Program-made: the position numbers and the translations under genes
Part shown: positions 16,217 to 24,858 of the stretch, piece by piece
Layout of the letters: each line of letters starts with the position of its first letter
Position numbering within the stretch: position 1 is the first letter of the stretch
Notes under the pieces: model-generated
The model's database searches: none
What the model was told of the DNA's origin: nothing
Seen by the model: the letters and a program-made list of their open reading frames with translations, nothing else
Assembly (NCBI RefSeq): GCF_000069225.1
Contig: NC_010407.1
Span: 3,100,001-3,164,000 of the forward strand
DNA length: 64,000 nucleotides
Reading direction: 5' to 3'
From: Clavibacter sepedonicus
Lineage (GTDB): Bacteria > Actinomycetota > Actinomycetes > Actinomycetales > Microbacteriaceae

Positions 16217-16735
16217 GTGCCCCAGACTTCGACCAACGACGGATCTACGTCTGCTTGCACTAATCCTGCCCTCGCGCCAATCCACTACCATTGGTATCCG
16301 CTCCGCGAGGGCCGGAACCTCGTGACCGAAATTCGAGAGCTTGCAGCCGCGGAAGGGCTTCCCTCCGGTGATATTGACCGATTAGTGGGTGAGTTTCGCG
16401 CCCGTGGTCGTGCGCTGGTGCAAGGTCGACTTGTTCCTGTACGCCATGTCAAGGGGCCGATGCAGTCGGTCACAGACCTGGATGTCTTCGAGCTTCGAGC
16501 TATGGTGGAGTACGGCGAGAGTCTCGAAGCGCATGTACGGGTCTACCACGTCGAGCCCGTTCGGCTCCGGCAACCAGGGGGTACGACGATCGTTGGTCTT
16601 CATGTTCACCTGAAGAATCTCTCCGACCCGGCGACAGTCCGAGCGCATCAAGACTCGGAGCTACAAATTGCCCGATCAAGGTATCATTCTGGCCGGACCA
16701 GCTCCTGGGGTGGGGCAAGTCTTGTCAACCGTTGA
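16217..16735 (+). CDS. HigB/RelE-superfamily toxin of a TAC module
   Basis: 172-aa product from GTG 16217. The C-terminal two thirds resemble HigB-type ribosome-dependent RNases: a hydrophobic-acidic-Leu-Arg strand (FELR, 91-94), an Arg-containing strand (HVRVY), a strand ending in His-Leu-Lys (HLKN, 131-134) and a final helix (IARSRY, 151-156), the order seen in mycobacterial HigB1. The first 30 residues look unrelated and true translation may begin later. It is the first of three closely spaced, same-strand, AT-richer genes (toxin, XRE antitoxin, SecB-like chaperone). It would cleave mRNA on ribosomes when unopposed. Similarity is weak and read by eye, so activity is inference from fold pattern plus context. 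Confidence 0.6.
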   Translation: MPQTSTNDGSTSACTNPALAPIHYHWYPLREGRNLVTEIRELAAAEGLPSGDIDRLVGEFRARGRALVQGRLVPVRHVKGPMQSVTDLDVFELRAMVEYGESLEAHVRVYHVEPVRLRQPGGTTIVGLHVHLKNLSDPATVRAHQDSELQIARSRYHSGRTSSWGGASLVNR

Positions 16736-16750
16736 CCAACTCGGTATAGA

Positions 16751-17209
16751 GTGCAGTCTATGTCCCCGGCATACCATGACTTTGAGCCCGAATCTACTCG
16801 CGACTCGCCGACTGACGAGTTCGACACTGGTACCGAGACCGACTCTGAGCGTCTTGCGCGCCTGCTCGCCGAGGCGGACGTCGATCTGATCGACACTCTT
16901 CGTCGCGTACGTGAGCACCGGTCCTTGAGCCAGGAGCAGCTAGGCGCACTTATGGGCGTCAGTCAAGCCACTGTGTCGAGCTTCGAGAGCGGGGCGTCTG
17001 AGCCGAAGCTTGCCACCATTAGGCGCTACGCTCACGCCCTTAACGTCGTTGTCGAGCATTCTGTGCGACCGATAGATGCCTCTCTGTCTTCTTTGTTTAC
17101 GTGGACTACCGTGTCCGGTTTTATTACCAATCCTCGTTCTACGAGTACCCGAGCTGGCACCTACTCCGCCGCAAACAGCAAGAAGTCGGATTTTGCTCTT
17201 GCCGGGTAG
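16751..17209 (+). CDS. HigA-like XRE antitoxin with C-terminal tail
   Basis: 152-aa DNA-binding protein. An XRE helix-turn-helix spans about residues 47-101 (TLRRVREHRSLSQEQLGALM, then GVSQATVSSFESGASEPKL). It starts 15 nt after the toxin gene, at GTG 16751 or ATG 16760. The tail after the HTH (about 102-152) holds an aromatic patch, SLFTWTTVSGF; in TAC antitoxins a C-terminal chaperone-addiction segment makes folding depend on the SecB-like partner, and this tail is the right size and place. Expected to neutralise the toxin and repress the operon. As in HigBA, the toxin gene comes first. Confidence 0.72.
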   Translation: MQSMSPAYHDFEPESTRDSPTDEFDTGTETDSERLARLLAEADVDLIDTLRRVREHRSLSQEQLGALMGVSQATVSSFESGASEPKLATIRRYAHALNVVVEHSVRPIDASLSSLFTWTTVSGFITNPRSTSTRAGTYSAANSKKSDFALAG

Positions 17210-17228
17210 TGGCCCCACGCCTCACGTT

Positions 17229-17735
17229 GTGAGTGATGTCGTCGAACTAGTCAACCTTGTAGAGCTCGACGATATGTATGTCTACGAGGAGCGAGGCCGT
17301 CGCATTGCGCGAGATTCGAACGAGTTTGACAACACCGACAATGAGGCTGCGCAGTCGGATGAGTTAAAGCCGAAGATTCGCAATCTCATGGGCGTCACGG
17401 AGCTCTCCGGGTCTGATCACTATGGGATTGCTTTTCGATTTCGAATCGTATTTGACGACCGCGCGGGGAACGAATTTATAGCGGACATGCAAGCTCGCTA
17501 CGGATTGCCTCACAAGTGTCAGATCAGCGATGATATCAAATCAGAGTTTGCGCAGGAGGTTGCGTTTTATGCCGTATATCCCTATTTGAGGGCATCTCTG
17601 CAGACGACGGCTTCGAGAATGGGTGTACCGGCCCCCGTATTAGCGATAGTGCGGCGCGGGGAATTTGAACTGGGCGAACAGATGTCCGATGATCAAACGC
17701 GAGTAGAGTTTCACGACAACGCTCCGGACGTATAA
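17229..17735 (+). CDS. SecB-like chaperone of a TAC module
   Basis: 168-aa protein from GTG 17229, 19 nt after the antitoxin gene; an in-frame extension further upstream has no supporting similarity. The C-terminal part, VAFYAVYPYLRASLQTTASR followed by MGVPAPVLAI (from residue 111, YPYLR at 117-121), matches the SecB family signature (aromatic-Pro-Tyr-X-Arg, helix, then a short Pro-containing loop). The middle (YGIAFRFRIVFD, MQARYGLPHKCQI) fits the SecB beta-sheet. Actinobacteria do not use SecB for general export, and solitary SecB-like genes next to higBA are the mark of TAC systems such as Rv1955-1957. It should bind and stabilise the antitoxin. Codon use is much less GC-biased than the backbone, indicating transfer. 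Confidence 0.72.
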   Translation: MSDVVELVNLVELDDMYVYEERGRRIARDSNEFDNTDNEAAQSDELKPKIRNLMGVTELSGSDHYGIAFRFRIVFDDRAGNEFIADMQARYGLPHKCQISDDIKSEFAQEVAFYAVYPYLRASLQTTASRMGVPAPVLAIVRRGEFELGEQMSDDQTRVEFHDNAPDV

Positions 17736-18009
17736 GCAAGTGGGAATTGCCAGCTGACTGAGGCGGTAGCTCAGCGTGCCGCAAGCAGGGCGCAGGGTAC
17801 CGGGGCGCGGGGCCGTGGGATCCGACTCCCGCGTGCGGCGTAGCGTCGTGGCGAGCGAATCGATCGAACCGCCGAGCGGGACCCCCTCGGCGGCGGTGCT
17901 CGAGCAGGTCATCGCCGTCGTCCGTGACGCGTCTGCCGACGACACCCTTCCTCGGCCGACGGCTGCGGGCCTGCGCCTGGCACCGATGGAGCAGACGAGG
18001 AGGATCACC

Positions 18010-18879
18010 ATGGACGACGCACGGACCCTGATCATCGGCGGGACCGGCACGGTCGGCTCGGCCGTCATCGCCGAGGCCCTCCGCCGCGGGATGACCGGAC
18101 TGCGGGTCATGAGCCGCGATGCGAGGCGGCTCGCCGGCCTCCCCGACGGCGTCGAGGGTGTGGTCGGCGACCTCGGCGACCCCTACGACGCGATGCCCGC
18201 GTTCGACGGCGTCGAGCAGGTGTTCCTGGCTCTCACGGGAACGCCCACCGAGCTGTACGAGACGACCGTCGCGGTGGACCAGGCCGTGGCAGCGGGGGTC
18301 CGCCGGATCGTCTACCTGTCCGTCCAGGACCTCGACCGGGCACCGCAGGTGCCCCACAACTCCGCGAAGCTCGCGGTGGAGTCCCTCCTCGAGCACAGCG
18401 GTGTCGAGGCCTGCTTCCTCCGGGTCAACAACTTCTTCCAGAACGACCTCTGGTACCTCGACGCGATCCGCGACGGCGTGTACCCGCAGCCCCTCGGCGC
18501 GACGGGCGTCTCCCGGGTCGACGTGCGCGACATCGCCGAGGTCGCCGTGAGCGCCCTGACCCCGGGGTCGGAGCTCGCGGGCCCGATCGACGTGGCCGGC
18601 CCGACCGCGTGGACCGGCGAGGCGACGGCCGCGGCCCTGTCCGAGGCCCTCGGGAGGGCGGTGACGTACGGGGGAGACGACCTCGCGGCATGGCGCGAGG
18701 CGTCCCTCGCCTCCATGCCCTCCTGGCTCGTCTACGACTACGAGCGCATGTACTCCGGCTTCCAGCGGGACGGGCTCATCGGGAGCCCCGAGGCCATCGC
18801 TCGTCTCACCGCGATCCTCGGGCATGCGCCCCGCTCCTACGAGGACTACGTGCGCGAGCTGCTCGCGCCTGCCGCGTAG
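18010..18879 (+). CDS. NmrA-like NAD(P)-binding family protein
   Basis: 289-aa atypical SDR. The dinucleotide motif GGTGTVGSAV near the N-terminus, the SVQDLDR strand and the RVNNFFQND segment place it in the NmrA/QOR2/NAD(P)H-azoreductase group. The start is the ATG at 18010 after the AGGAGG-like sequence GACGAGGAGGATC. The preceding 274 bp contain an open frame without recognisable similarity and are read as noncoding. It may act as a quinone or nitro reductase or a redox-sensing regulator; nothing in the context decides. Confidence 0.8.
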   Translation: MDDARTLIIGGTGTVGSAVIAEALRRGMTGLRVMSRDARRLAGLPDGVEGVVGDLGDPYDAMPAFDGVEQVFLALTGTPTELYETTVAVDQAVAAGVRRIVYLSVQDLDRAPQVPHNSAKLAVESLLEHSGVEACFLRVNNFFQNDLWYLDAIRDGVYPQPLGATGVSRVDVRDIAEVAVSALTPGSELAGPIDVAGPTAWTGEATAAALSEALGRAVTYGGDDLAAWREASLASMPSWLVYDYERMYSGFQRDGLIGSPEAIARLTAILGHAPRSYEDYVRELLAPAA

Positions 18880-18908
18880 GGCGTTGCGTGCCCGGATCCC
18901 CCGACGGC

Positions 18909-19631
18909 TCAGCGGGTGAGCGCGAGGGCCAGCGCGGCCAGGCCGGCGCACGCGGTGAGGGCGGCGACGAGCGCGGGGAGCGCGCCACCGGGGAGCCTGG
19001 TGGTGCCGGGCTCGGCGGATCCCGAGGTGAGGATCCGGTGCACGCGCCGGTAACGGCGGTGCGCGGTCGCGAGCACGGTGAGGGCGGCGATCACGCCGAC
19101 CGCGGCGACGACGAGGCCGGCCGCGCCGAGGAGCGTCGGGAGGACGCGCAGCCCCAGCAGGGATCCGACCACGAGCGCGAGCGCCGTGCGCCGCCACGCG
19201 AGGGCGGTGCGCTCGGGTTGGAGGCCGGGGTCGAAGGGGCGCGCGGCCGGATCCGGGGCGCTCACGCCGTCAGCACGCCCAGCAGCACGAGCGTCGCCGG
19301 CGGCGACCACGGCGATCCCGAGCGGCAGCGACAGCGCGGCCGACGGCAGCGGGTGGTCGCGGCGCAGGGCGCGCTCGGTGCGCATCCAGCCGATCCATGC
19401 CTGGGCGGGCGCGGCGATCCCGGTGACGATCAGCACGATCGAGGCCGCGAGCCGGAACCCCGGCTGCAGCCCGAGCCCCAGCGCCTCCAGCGCGACGCCG
19501 CCGGCGATGAGGGCGAGCGAGGTGCGGATCCACGCGAGGAACGTGCGCTCGTTGGCGAGCGAGAACCGCACGTCGGGCTCGGCCCCCTCGCGGTAGACGC
19601 TCCTCGGGAAGCGGCGGTCGGGGGCGGTCAT
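18909..19631 (-). CDS. Two DUF202 membrane domains fused in one frame (likely by a 1-nt indel)
   Basis: As read, the frame encodes 240 aa: a first DUF202 domain (FSLANERTFLAWIRTSLAL, three membrane segments), a hydrophilic link, then a second DUF202 domain (LQPERTALAWRRTALALVVG). The link AGDARAAGRADG is odd: shifted by one base it reads TLVLLGVLTA then stop, the normal hydrophobic end of a first domain, with the TGA overlapping a GTG that would start a separate second gene (at 19263-19265). So the ancestral layout was probably two coupled genes, and one extra base near 19285-19315 fused them. DUF202 proteins are small inner-membrane proteins of unknown function. The ATG overlaps the EamA stop. 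Confidence 0.65.
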   Translation of the reverse strand: MTAPDRRFPRSVYREGAEPDVRFSLANERTFLAWIRTSLALIAGGVALEALGLGLQPGFRLAASIVLIVTGIAAPAQAWIGWMRTERALRRDHPLPSAALSLPLGIAVVAAGDARAAGRADGVSAPDPAARPFDPGLQPERTALAWRRTALALVVGSLLGLRVLPTLLGAAGLVVAAVGVIAALTVLATAHRRYRRVHRILTSGSAEPGTTRLPGGALPALVAALTACAGLAALALALTR

Positions 19632-20605
19632 GCGGCGGGGTGCGGGGATGGGACGGCCGGGGCGCGCGAGGGCATGCCGCCATTCTCTCCAGCCTGGCCG
19701 ATCGCCGCGCCGATCCGCGCCCGGTGCCGCCGCTCGATCGCCTGGCCTGCGTACGACGCCGCGACGATGAGCGCCGCGCCCGCCGCGCCGATGGGCCCGA
19801 TCGCCTCCCCGGCTAGCACCACGCCCACCAGCAGCGCCCACACCGGCTCGGTGCCCATGAGGATGCTCGCGCGCGACGCCGACGTCCGCCGCACGGCCCA
19901 GAGCTGCACGGCGAACGCGAACAGCGAGCACAGCACCCCGAGGAAGAGGAGGCCGGCCCAGCCCCGGGCGTCGAGCGAAGCTGCCGCCGCGGGCAGGTCG
20001 GGCCCCGACATCGCGGAGAACAGGGCCGCGCACACGAGCATCTGCACGAGGACCACGCCGAGGGATCCCTCGCTCCGCCCGCGCGTGAGGTGCCCGCTCG
20101 CGGTGACGTGGACGGCGCGCACGACCGCGGCGGCGATCACGAGCCCGTCGCCCGGGGTCGGTGCGCGCAGCCCGCCCTCGGAGACGAGCAGCGCGACGCC
20201 GACCACGGCCGCGACCGCCGCGACGAAGTACGACCGCGGCAGCCACGACCGCGACGCGGCGCCCTCGAGCACGGGCGTCATCACGAGCGCCAGGCTGATG
20301 AGGAGGCCCGCGTTGGTCGCGCTCGTCAGGTGCACGCCCCAGGTCTCCAGCCCGATGACCGCCGCCTGCGAGCAGCCGAGGAGCGCCGCGATGAGGAGGC
20401 CGCGGCCGCGCGGCAGCCGCTCGCGCCGGGCCAGGCAGACGACCCCGGTCGCGACCGCCGCGACGAGGAAGCGGAGCGCGACGGCCACGGGCACGCCCGT
20501 CTCCGCCGCGAGGTCCTTGGCCGCGAGGAAGCTCGCGCCCCACACCGCCGCGACGGCCAGGAGCAGCAGGTCGACGACGGGCTCGGTGCGGGTGCGGGAG
20601 GCCAT
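19628..20605 (-). CDS. EamA/DMT-family transporter
   Basis: 325-aa membrane protein with ten hydrophobic segments in two repeats, typical of drug/metabolite exporters. N-terminal WGASFLAAKDLA and the second-repeat MGTEPVWALLVGVVLAGEAI are the family's characteristic blocks. Start at the ATG 20603-20605; its stop overlaps the DUF202 start by 4 nt, so the genes are coupled. Divergent from a LysR regulator 71 bp away that probably controls it. Substrate (amino acid, metabolite or drug) unknown. Confidence 0.83.
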   Translation of the reverse strand: MASRTRTEPVVDLLLLAVAAVWGASFLAAKDLAAETGVPVAVALRFLVAAVATGVVCLARRERLPRGRGLLIAALLGCSQAAVIGLETWGVHLTSATNAGLLISLALVMTPVLEGAASRSWLPRSYFVAAVAAVVGVALLVSEGGLRAPTPGDGLVIAAAVVRAVHVTASGHLTRGRSEGSLGVVLVQMLVCAALFSAMSGPDLPAAAASLDARGWAGLLFLGVLCSLFAFAVQLWAVRRTSASRASILMGTEPVWALLVGVVLAGEAIGPIGAAGAALIVAASYAGQAIERRHRARIGAAIGQAGENGGMPSRAPAVPSPHPAA

Positions 20606-20676
20606 GCCCCCACTGTCCGGCAGTCGACCCGGAAGATCGACGGGCACCGTCTTCATCGATGCGTTAGACAAGGCTC

Positions 20677-21633
20677 ATGGATCCCGCTCGCCTCCGACTG
20701 CTGCGCGAGCTCGGCGACCGGGGCAGCGTCGCGGCCGTGGCGGCGGCGATGCACGTGAGCGCGTCCGCCGTCTCGCAGCAGCTCGCCGCGCTGCAGGCCG
20801 GCGTCGCCGTGCCGCTCACCGTGCGGCGCGGGCGGCGCCTGGCGCTCACGGAGGCGGGGGAGGCGCTCGCCGCGGCCTCGGTCCGCGTGGACGAGGCGCT
20901 CGCCGCGGCGCGGGACGCCGTCGGGTCGTTCCTCGAGCACGATGCCCGGGCCGTCCGCGTGTCCGCCTTCCACAGCGCCGGGCTCGCGCTCTTCGGGCCG
21001 CTGCTCGCGGAGCTGGCGGGCGCCGGGGGATCGGATGCCGGGGGATCCGCCGCGGGGGTCCGCGTCGCGCTCGCGGACGCGGACGTGGCGCAGGGCGACT
21101 TCGCGGGCCTCACCGCCGATCACGACCTCGTCGTCGCGCACCGCCTCCCGCACGACCCGCCGTGGCCGACCGCCCGGCTCGTGGTCGTGCCGCTCCTGGT
21201 GGAGCCGCTCGACATCGCGCTGCACGCCGGGCACCCGCTCGCGTCGTCCGCCGGCATCACGCCGGACCGGCTCCGCGACGAGCGGTGGATCTCCACGCAC
21301 GCGGGCTTCCCGCTCGCGGGCGTGCTCGACCACCTCGGCGCGCTGATCGGGCAGGCTCCGCGCGTCGTCCACCGCGTCAACGAGTTCTCGGTGGCGGCGC
21401 AGATCGTGCGGACCGGCGACGCGATCGCCGTGATGCCCCGGACGACCGGCGCCCCGCTCGCGGTCGACGGGATGGTGCTGCGGCCGGTACTCGGCGCGCG
21501 GCTCGTGAGGCACGTCGACGTGCTCGCCCGGCCGGATGCGCTCGCGCAGACGCCGGTCCGCGCGGTGCTCGCGGCGCTGCGGCGGGTGGCGGATGCCGCG
21601 GCGGCGGCCGCCGAGCGAGGCGGCGGGGCCTGA
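20677..21633 (+). CDS. LysR-family transcriptional regulator
   Basis: 318-aa regulator. The N-terminal HTH (LLRELGDRGSVAAVAAAMHV then SASAVSQQLAALQ) and long linker helix precede a periplasmic-binding-like effector domain. It is divergent from the EamA exporter across 71 bp, the classical LysR arrangement, and is expected to regulate it in response to an unknown ligand. I could not fix a T-N11-A box with confidence. Confidence 0.85.
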   Translation: MDPARLRLLRELGDRGSVAAVAAAMHVSASAVSQQLAALQAGVAVPLTVRRGRRLALTEAGEALAAASVRVDEALAAARDAVGSFLEHDARAVRVSAFHSAGLALFGPLLAELAGAGGSDAGGSAAGVRVALADADVAQGDFAGLTADHDLVVAHRLPHDPPWPTARLVVVPLLVEPLDIALHAGHPLASSAGITPDRLRDERWISTHAGFPLAGVLDHLGALIGQAPRVVHRVNEFSVAAQIVRTGDAIAVMPRTTGAPLAVDGMVLRPVLGARLVRHVDVLARPDALAQTPVRAVLAALRRVADAAAAAAERGGGA

Positions 21634-21766
21634 CGCGACGCCCGCGACGCCCGCGCGCGGGTGCGCCACGGCGGGCGCGCCCGATACGGCAGGGCCGTGC
21701 CCGCCCTGGACACGGGCATGCGGACATGAAATGGTCGAGGACACGTCATGGCGGGGGGGGACGGGC

Positions 21767-22417
21767 ATGCGGACAGCGGAAGGCTCGCGCCGGATCACCG
21801 GATTCGTGCTCCTCGGGATCACCTCGGTGATGATGGTGCCCCTCGTCTACGGCTTCGCGCGCGACGCATCGTGGTTCCTCGGCGAGGAGATCGGTCTGGC
21901 GCGCGCCGAGTCGGTGTCGCTCGTCGCGTGGGTCGCGGCTGCCGGTGTCGCGCTCGCCTACGTCGTCGGCACCTCCGTCGCCGTGCCCGGCGTCCGTCCC
22001 GAGTCGTTCCGCTGGTCCGGGCTGAAGGCGATCGCGGTCGTCAGCGCCGTCGTGAGCGGCATCGTGGAGGAGCTCGTGTTCCGCGGTCTGCTCATGGACG
22101 CGCTGGACGCCGCCGGCTCGAGCGCCGCGCTCCAGGTCGTCGTCTCGGCTCTCGCCTTCGGCGTCGCGCATGCCGTGTGGGGAGCGTTCGCGGGGGATCT
22201 CCGCCTCGTCCTGCCCACGGTCGTCGCGACCACGCTGCTCGGCGGCGCGCTCGCGGTCGTCTACCTCCTCGCCGATCGCACGCTGTTGCCCGTGGCCATC
22301 GCGCACGTGGCCATCAATCTCGTCATCGAACCGGGGCTGATGCTCTCCGTGGTGTCAGCGTCCCGCGCCGGGCGCCCTCGACGCGCGGGCGGCGGAGCGA
22401 GCCCGGACCGCGCCTGA
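21767..22417 (+). CDS. CPBP-family intramembrane metalloprotease; candidate immunity protein
   Basis: 216-aa membrane protein with the Abi/CAAX-protease motifs: EELVFR (101-106), FGVAH (131-135) and HVAIN (180-184), which form the glutamate-based active site in the membrane. Start at ATG 21767 after a G-rich ribosome site; an ATG at 21731 would add 12 residues. It ends 16 bp from, and convergent with, the azole-peptide cluster. Bacillus plantazolicin clusters contain a CAAX-protease-like immunity gene (pznF) in addition to the maturation protease pznE, so this gene is a candidate for self-protection, but opposite orientation makes the link only a hypothesis. Confidence 0.78.
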   Translation: MRTAEGSRRITGFVLLGITSVMMVPLVYGFARDASWFLGEEIGLARAESVSLVAWVAAAGVALAYVVGTSVAVPGVRPESFRWSGLKAIAVVSAVVSGIVEELVFRGLLMDALDAAGSSAALQVVVSALAFGVAHAVWGAFAGDLRLVLPTVVATTLLGGALAVVYLLADRTLLPVAIAHVAINLVIEPGLMLSVVSASRAGRPRRAGGGASPDRA

Positions 22418-22432
22418 GCGGAGCGTCCGGCA

Positions 22433-23287
22433 TCAGGCGAGCCGCCCGAGGTCGATGCCGCCCGCGGGGGGCAGGGGGCGGAGCGTCGTCGCCGGGCGGC
22501 GGCCGTCGGGCGCACCGTGCACGTCCACCCAGCCGTGCAGCACCTCGGGGGATGGGCCACGAGAGGCGGCGCGCGCACCCGCCGAGCGGATCATGGTGAG
22601 GAACGCGGGGTCCCCGAGCATCGCCGGGATCTCCGGTGCCGTCGCGTCGAGCCCGGCCAGTCCCGTGGTGCCGACGGTGATGCGCGCGCCGGGCGCGGCG
22701 TCGCGAAGGAGCCCGCGCAGCTCGCCGACGGTGAAGGAGGCCTCGCGCTGATCCCTCAGGTACGCGGCGGAGAGCGGGTCATCGGGCTCGGAGCCTCCGC
22801 CGCGGCCGATGTCGACCGTGGCGAGCGTCGCGTCCGCGGCGAGCCGCTCGACGATGCGCGCGAGACCGGCAGACGGGTCCCGCCACAGGCCGAGGGACAG
22901 GTGCACCATCACCGCGTCGAGTGGAGGCCAGGCGTCGTACGCGGCGGCCTCCTCGGCGGCGCCCACGCGGATGTCCGCGCCCGGCACGCGCTCCCTCGCC
23001 CGTGCGACGGCGGACTCGGAGATGTCGATCCCCAGGAGGCGGCACCCGGGCAGCAGCTCCGCAGCGGTGGCGAGCAGCTCGCCCGCGCCGCAGGACACGT
23101 CCAGCAGCGTCGAGGGCGGTCGCCCGTGGACGGCGCGATGCCGCGCGACGAGGGCGCCGATGGACAGGTCACGCGACGCCGCGCTCTCCCTCGCGTCGAA
23201 CGCGGAGCTGACCGGGGTCAGCTCCGGATCGGTGAACCACCGTTGGGCGCGTGCGCGCGCGTTGGCGCGTCCGCCGCCCGTCACCAC
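22433..23287 (-). CDS. pznL: SAM-dependent methyltransferase, PznL-like
   Basis: 284-aa class I methyltransferase with motif I LLDVSCGAGE (61-70) and acidic residue GIDISE after beta-2. As the last gene of the plantazolicin-like cluster it fits PznL, which dimethylates the alpha-amine of the N-terminal Arg exposed by leader removal; the precursor core here also starts with Arg. The start is GTG 23287 or the next GTG at 23284, which overlaps the upstream stop as GTGA. The C-terminus is extended relative to minimal methyltransferase folds. Confidence 0.72.
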   Translation of the reverse strand: MVTGGGRANARARAQRWFTDPELTPVSSAFDARESAASRDLSIGALVARHRAVHGRPPSTLLDVSCGAGELLATAAELLPGCRLLGIDISESAVARARERVPGADIRVGAAEEAAAYDAWPPLDAVMVHLSLGLWRDPSAGLARIVERLAADATLATVDIGRGGGSEPDDPLSAAYLRDQREASFTVGELRGLLRDAAPGARITVGTTGLAGLDATAPEIPAMLGDPAFLTMIRSAGARAASRGPSPEVLHGWVDVHGAPDGRRPATTLRPLPPAGGIDLGRLA

Positions 23288-24030
23288 GTCGCCTCGGAGG
23301 GGATCTCGGCGACGGGCGCCCGCTCCGCCTCCGCGGTCGCCCGGGTGGAGCGGGCTGAGCGGGCCGAGCCTCCCGGCGCGCCTCGCCGGAGCACGAGGTT
23401 GTGGGCGACGTGGAACGCGACGGCGGACGGGGTACCCCAGCTGAGCGCGAAGGCGCTCGCGACGGCACCGAAGAGCGCCGTGTACGGCAGCGCGCGGGGG
23501 CCGCCGACGGGGAGGTGCAGGAGCGCGAAGCCCGCGACGGACGCGCCCGCTGCCGCCAGGGTGCCGAGCCGCACGTGATCCCCCGATCGGATCGGGGCGC
23601 GCCAGATGGCCTCCTCGGCCGCCGCCACGAGCGCCGTGCGCATGGCGGGGACGACGCCGGACGGTGCGGCACGGGACGTCCAGCGCGCCGTCGCCCCGCC
23701 GCGGCGCTCGAGTCCGTCGATGCGCTTCGATGAACCCGTCGCCCCGGGGGAGGTGCGCACGGCGGCCCGGACGACGGACGGCATCGCGCCCCCGGCGATG
23801 CCGCCGCAGACGACGCGTGCTACGCCGATCCTCTTTGGTCGCCGGGGCGACGGGGTCGTGGGCAGCCGTCGCGCAGCGCGGGGCGACGCGATCAGCACGG
23901 TCGCGACGTCATAGGCCGCGAGGGCGGCGGACCGTCCGCGCGGCCAGCCGCGCTCCGCCGTGGCCCGGAGCGCGAAGGGCAAGGCGAGGTGCAGGATCAT
24001 GCGCACCGCGTGCCCTCGTCGACCGCTCAT
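23281..24030 (-). CDS. pznE: CPBP-family protease, PznE-like leader peptidase
   Basis: 249-aa membrane protein, CAAX/CPBP family: EEAIWR (139-144), FALLH (168-172), HVAHN (207-211). In plantazolicin clusters the equivalent protein is the presumed peptidase that removes the leader after azole formation. The ATG at 24028-24030 overlaps the stop of the dehydrogenase gene and its own stop overlaps the methyltransferase start, so the three are translationally coupled. The N-terminal half is poorly conserved and Arg-rich. An internal ATG at 24000 is an alternative start. Confidence 0.7.
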   Translation of the reverse strand: MSGRRGHAVRMILHLALPFALRATAERGWPRGRSAALAAYDVATVLIASPRAARRLPTTPSPRRPKRIGVARVVCGGIAGGAMPSVVRAAVRTSPGATGSSKRIDGLERRGGATARWTSRAAPSGVVPAMRTALVAAAEEAIWRAPIRSGDHVRLGTLAAAGASVAGFALLHLPVGGPRALPYTALFGAVASAFALSWGTPSAVAFHVAHNLVLRRGAPGGSARSARSTRATAEAERAPVAEIPSEATW

Positions 24031-24848
24031 CCCGGGAGCGCGCTCCCGGCGGTCAAGACGTAGATCGGAGCCTCGTCCACCCCGTTCTGGTCGATCATGA
24101 CCTCGGTCAGCTCGTCGTCCACGAAGCCGCCGTATGGCCGGGACGTCAGCCCGTGCGCGGTGGCGAGGAGCACCATGTTCTGCATGACGTGGCCGGCCTC
24201 GATGAGCGCGAACCGGTAGGCGCGCGGCCCGTACTTGAAGCGCGACCTCCAGAAGCTGCACGACAGGACGATCGAGAACGCCGTCCCCGAGAGCTCGTCC
24301 TCGCGGAGGAGCGCCGCCATGAACGCGCCGTAGTCGACGTCGCCGAGTCGCACGAGCCCCTTCTCGAACGCGTCGAAGTGGTGCACGCCCGGCTCGATTC
24401 CCTCGACGTTCCGGGCGATGAGATAGACGTCCAGCGGGTACAGCGCCCCGCCGGACGGGACGGGGCGACGCCAGCCATTCGCTCGTCGGACAGCGCCGTA
24501 GCTCTTGAGCAGCAGGCTGGCGACCACGTCGAGCGGGACGGCGCCGGGGTCGTACTCGTCCGCGCTGAAGCGGCGCTCGATCGCGTCCTCGAGCATCACG
24601 GATGTCGCGCGCGGCTCGGGCAGCGCGACGAACGGGAGGTGGGTGTACCGCTTGCCCGCCCGCGTCGCGATCCGCTGCAGCACGCGCGACCGCAGCAGCG
24701 GCGCGACCCCCGGTGCATCCCACGCCATGGACGGCCGGTAGATCTTGCTCGCCTCGAACCAGTTCTCCGAGGGATCGTCGTAGCGCAGTCGCTCGTTGCC
24801 GTAGACCACGTCGACCAGGTTGGTCGCGTGGAGCTCGAAGTTCGTCAT
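24027..24848 (-). CDS. pznB: FMN-dependent azoline dehydrogenase (McbC/SagB type)
   Basis: 273-aa nitroreductase-fold protein that should oxidise thiazolines and oxazolines on the precursor to thiazoles and oxazoles. Family marks: RRFSADEYDPG near the FMN-binding Arg, VPSGGALYPLDVYLIAR (the SagB/ThcOx PSGGALYP block), the conserved YRFALIEAGHVMQN helix and ATAHGLTSRPYGGF. Start at ATG 24846-24848, 10 bp downstream of the YcaO gene end. Intact, with all expected blocks. Confidence 0.85.
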   Translation of the reverse strand: MTNFELHATNLVDVVYGNERLRYDDPSENWFEASKIYRPSMAWDAPGVAPLLRSRVLQRIATRAGKRYTHLPFVALPEPRATSVMLEDAIERRFSADEYDPGAVPLDVVASLLLKSYGAVRRANGWRRPVPSGGALYPLDVYLIARNVEGIEPGVHHFDAFEKGLVRLGDVDYGAFMAALLREDELSGTAFSIVLSCSFWRSRFKYGPRAYRFALIEAGHVMQNMVLLATAHGLTSRPYGGFVDDELTEVMIDQNGVDEAPIYVLTAGSALPG

Positions 24849-24858
24849 CGGGTGCCTC

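Noticed and set aside
17776..18009. In-frame upstream extension of the NmrA-like gene
   Set aside because: The canonical dinucleotide fold begins at the ATG at 18010 with a good ribosome site; the extension has no family similarity.
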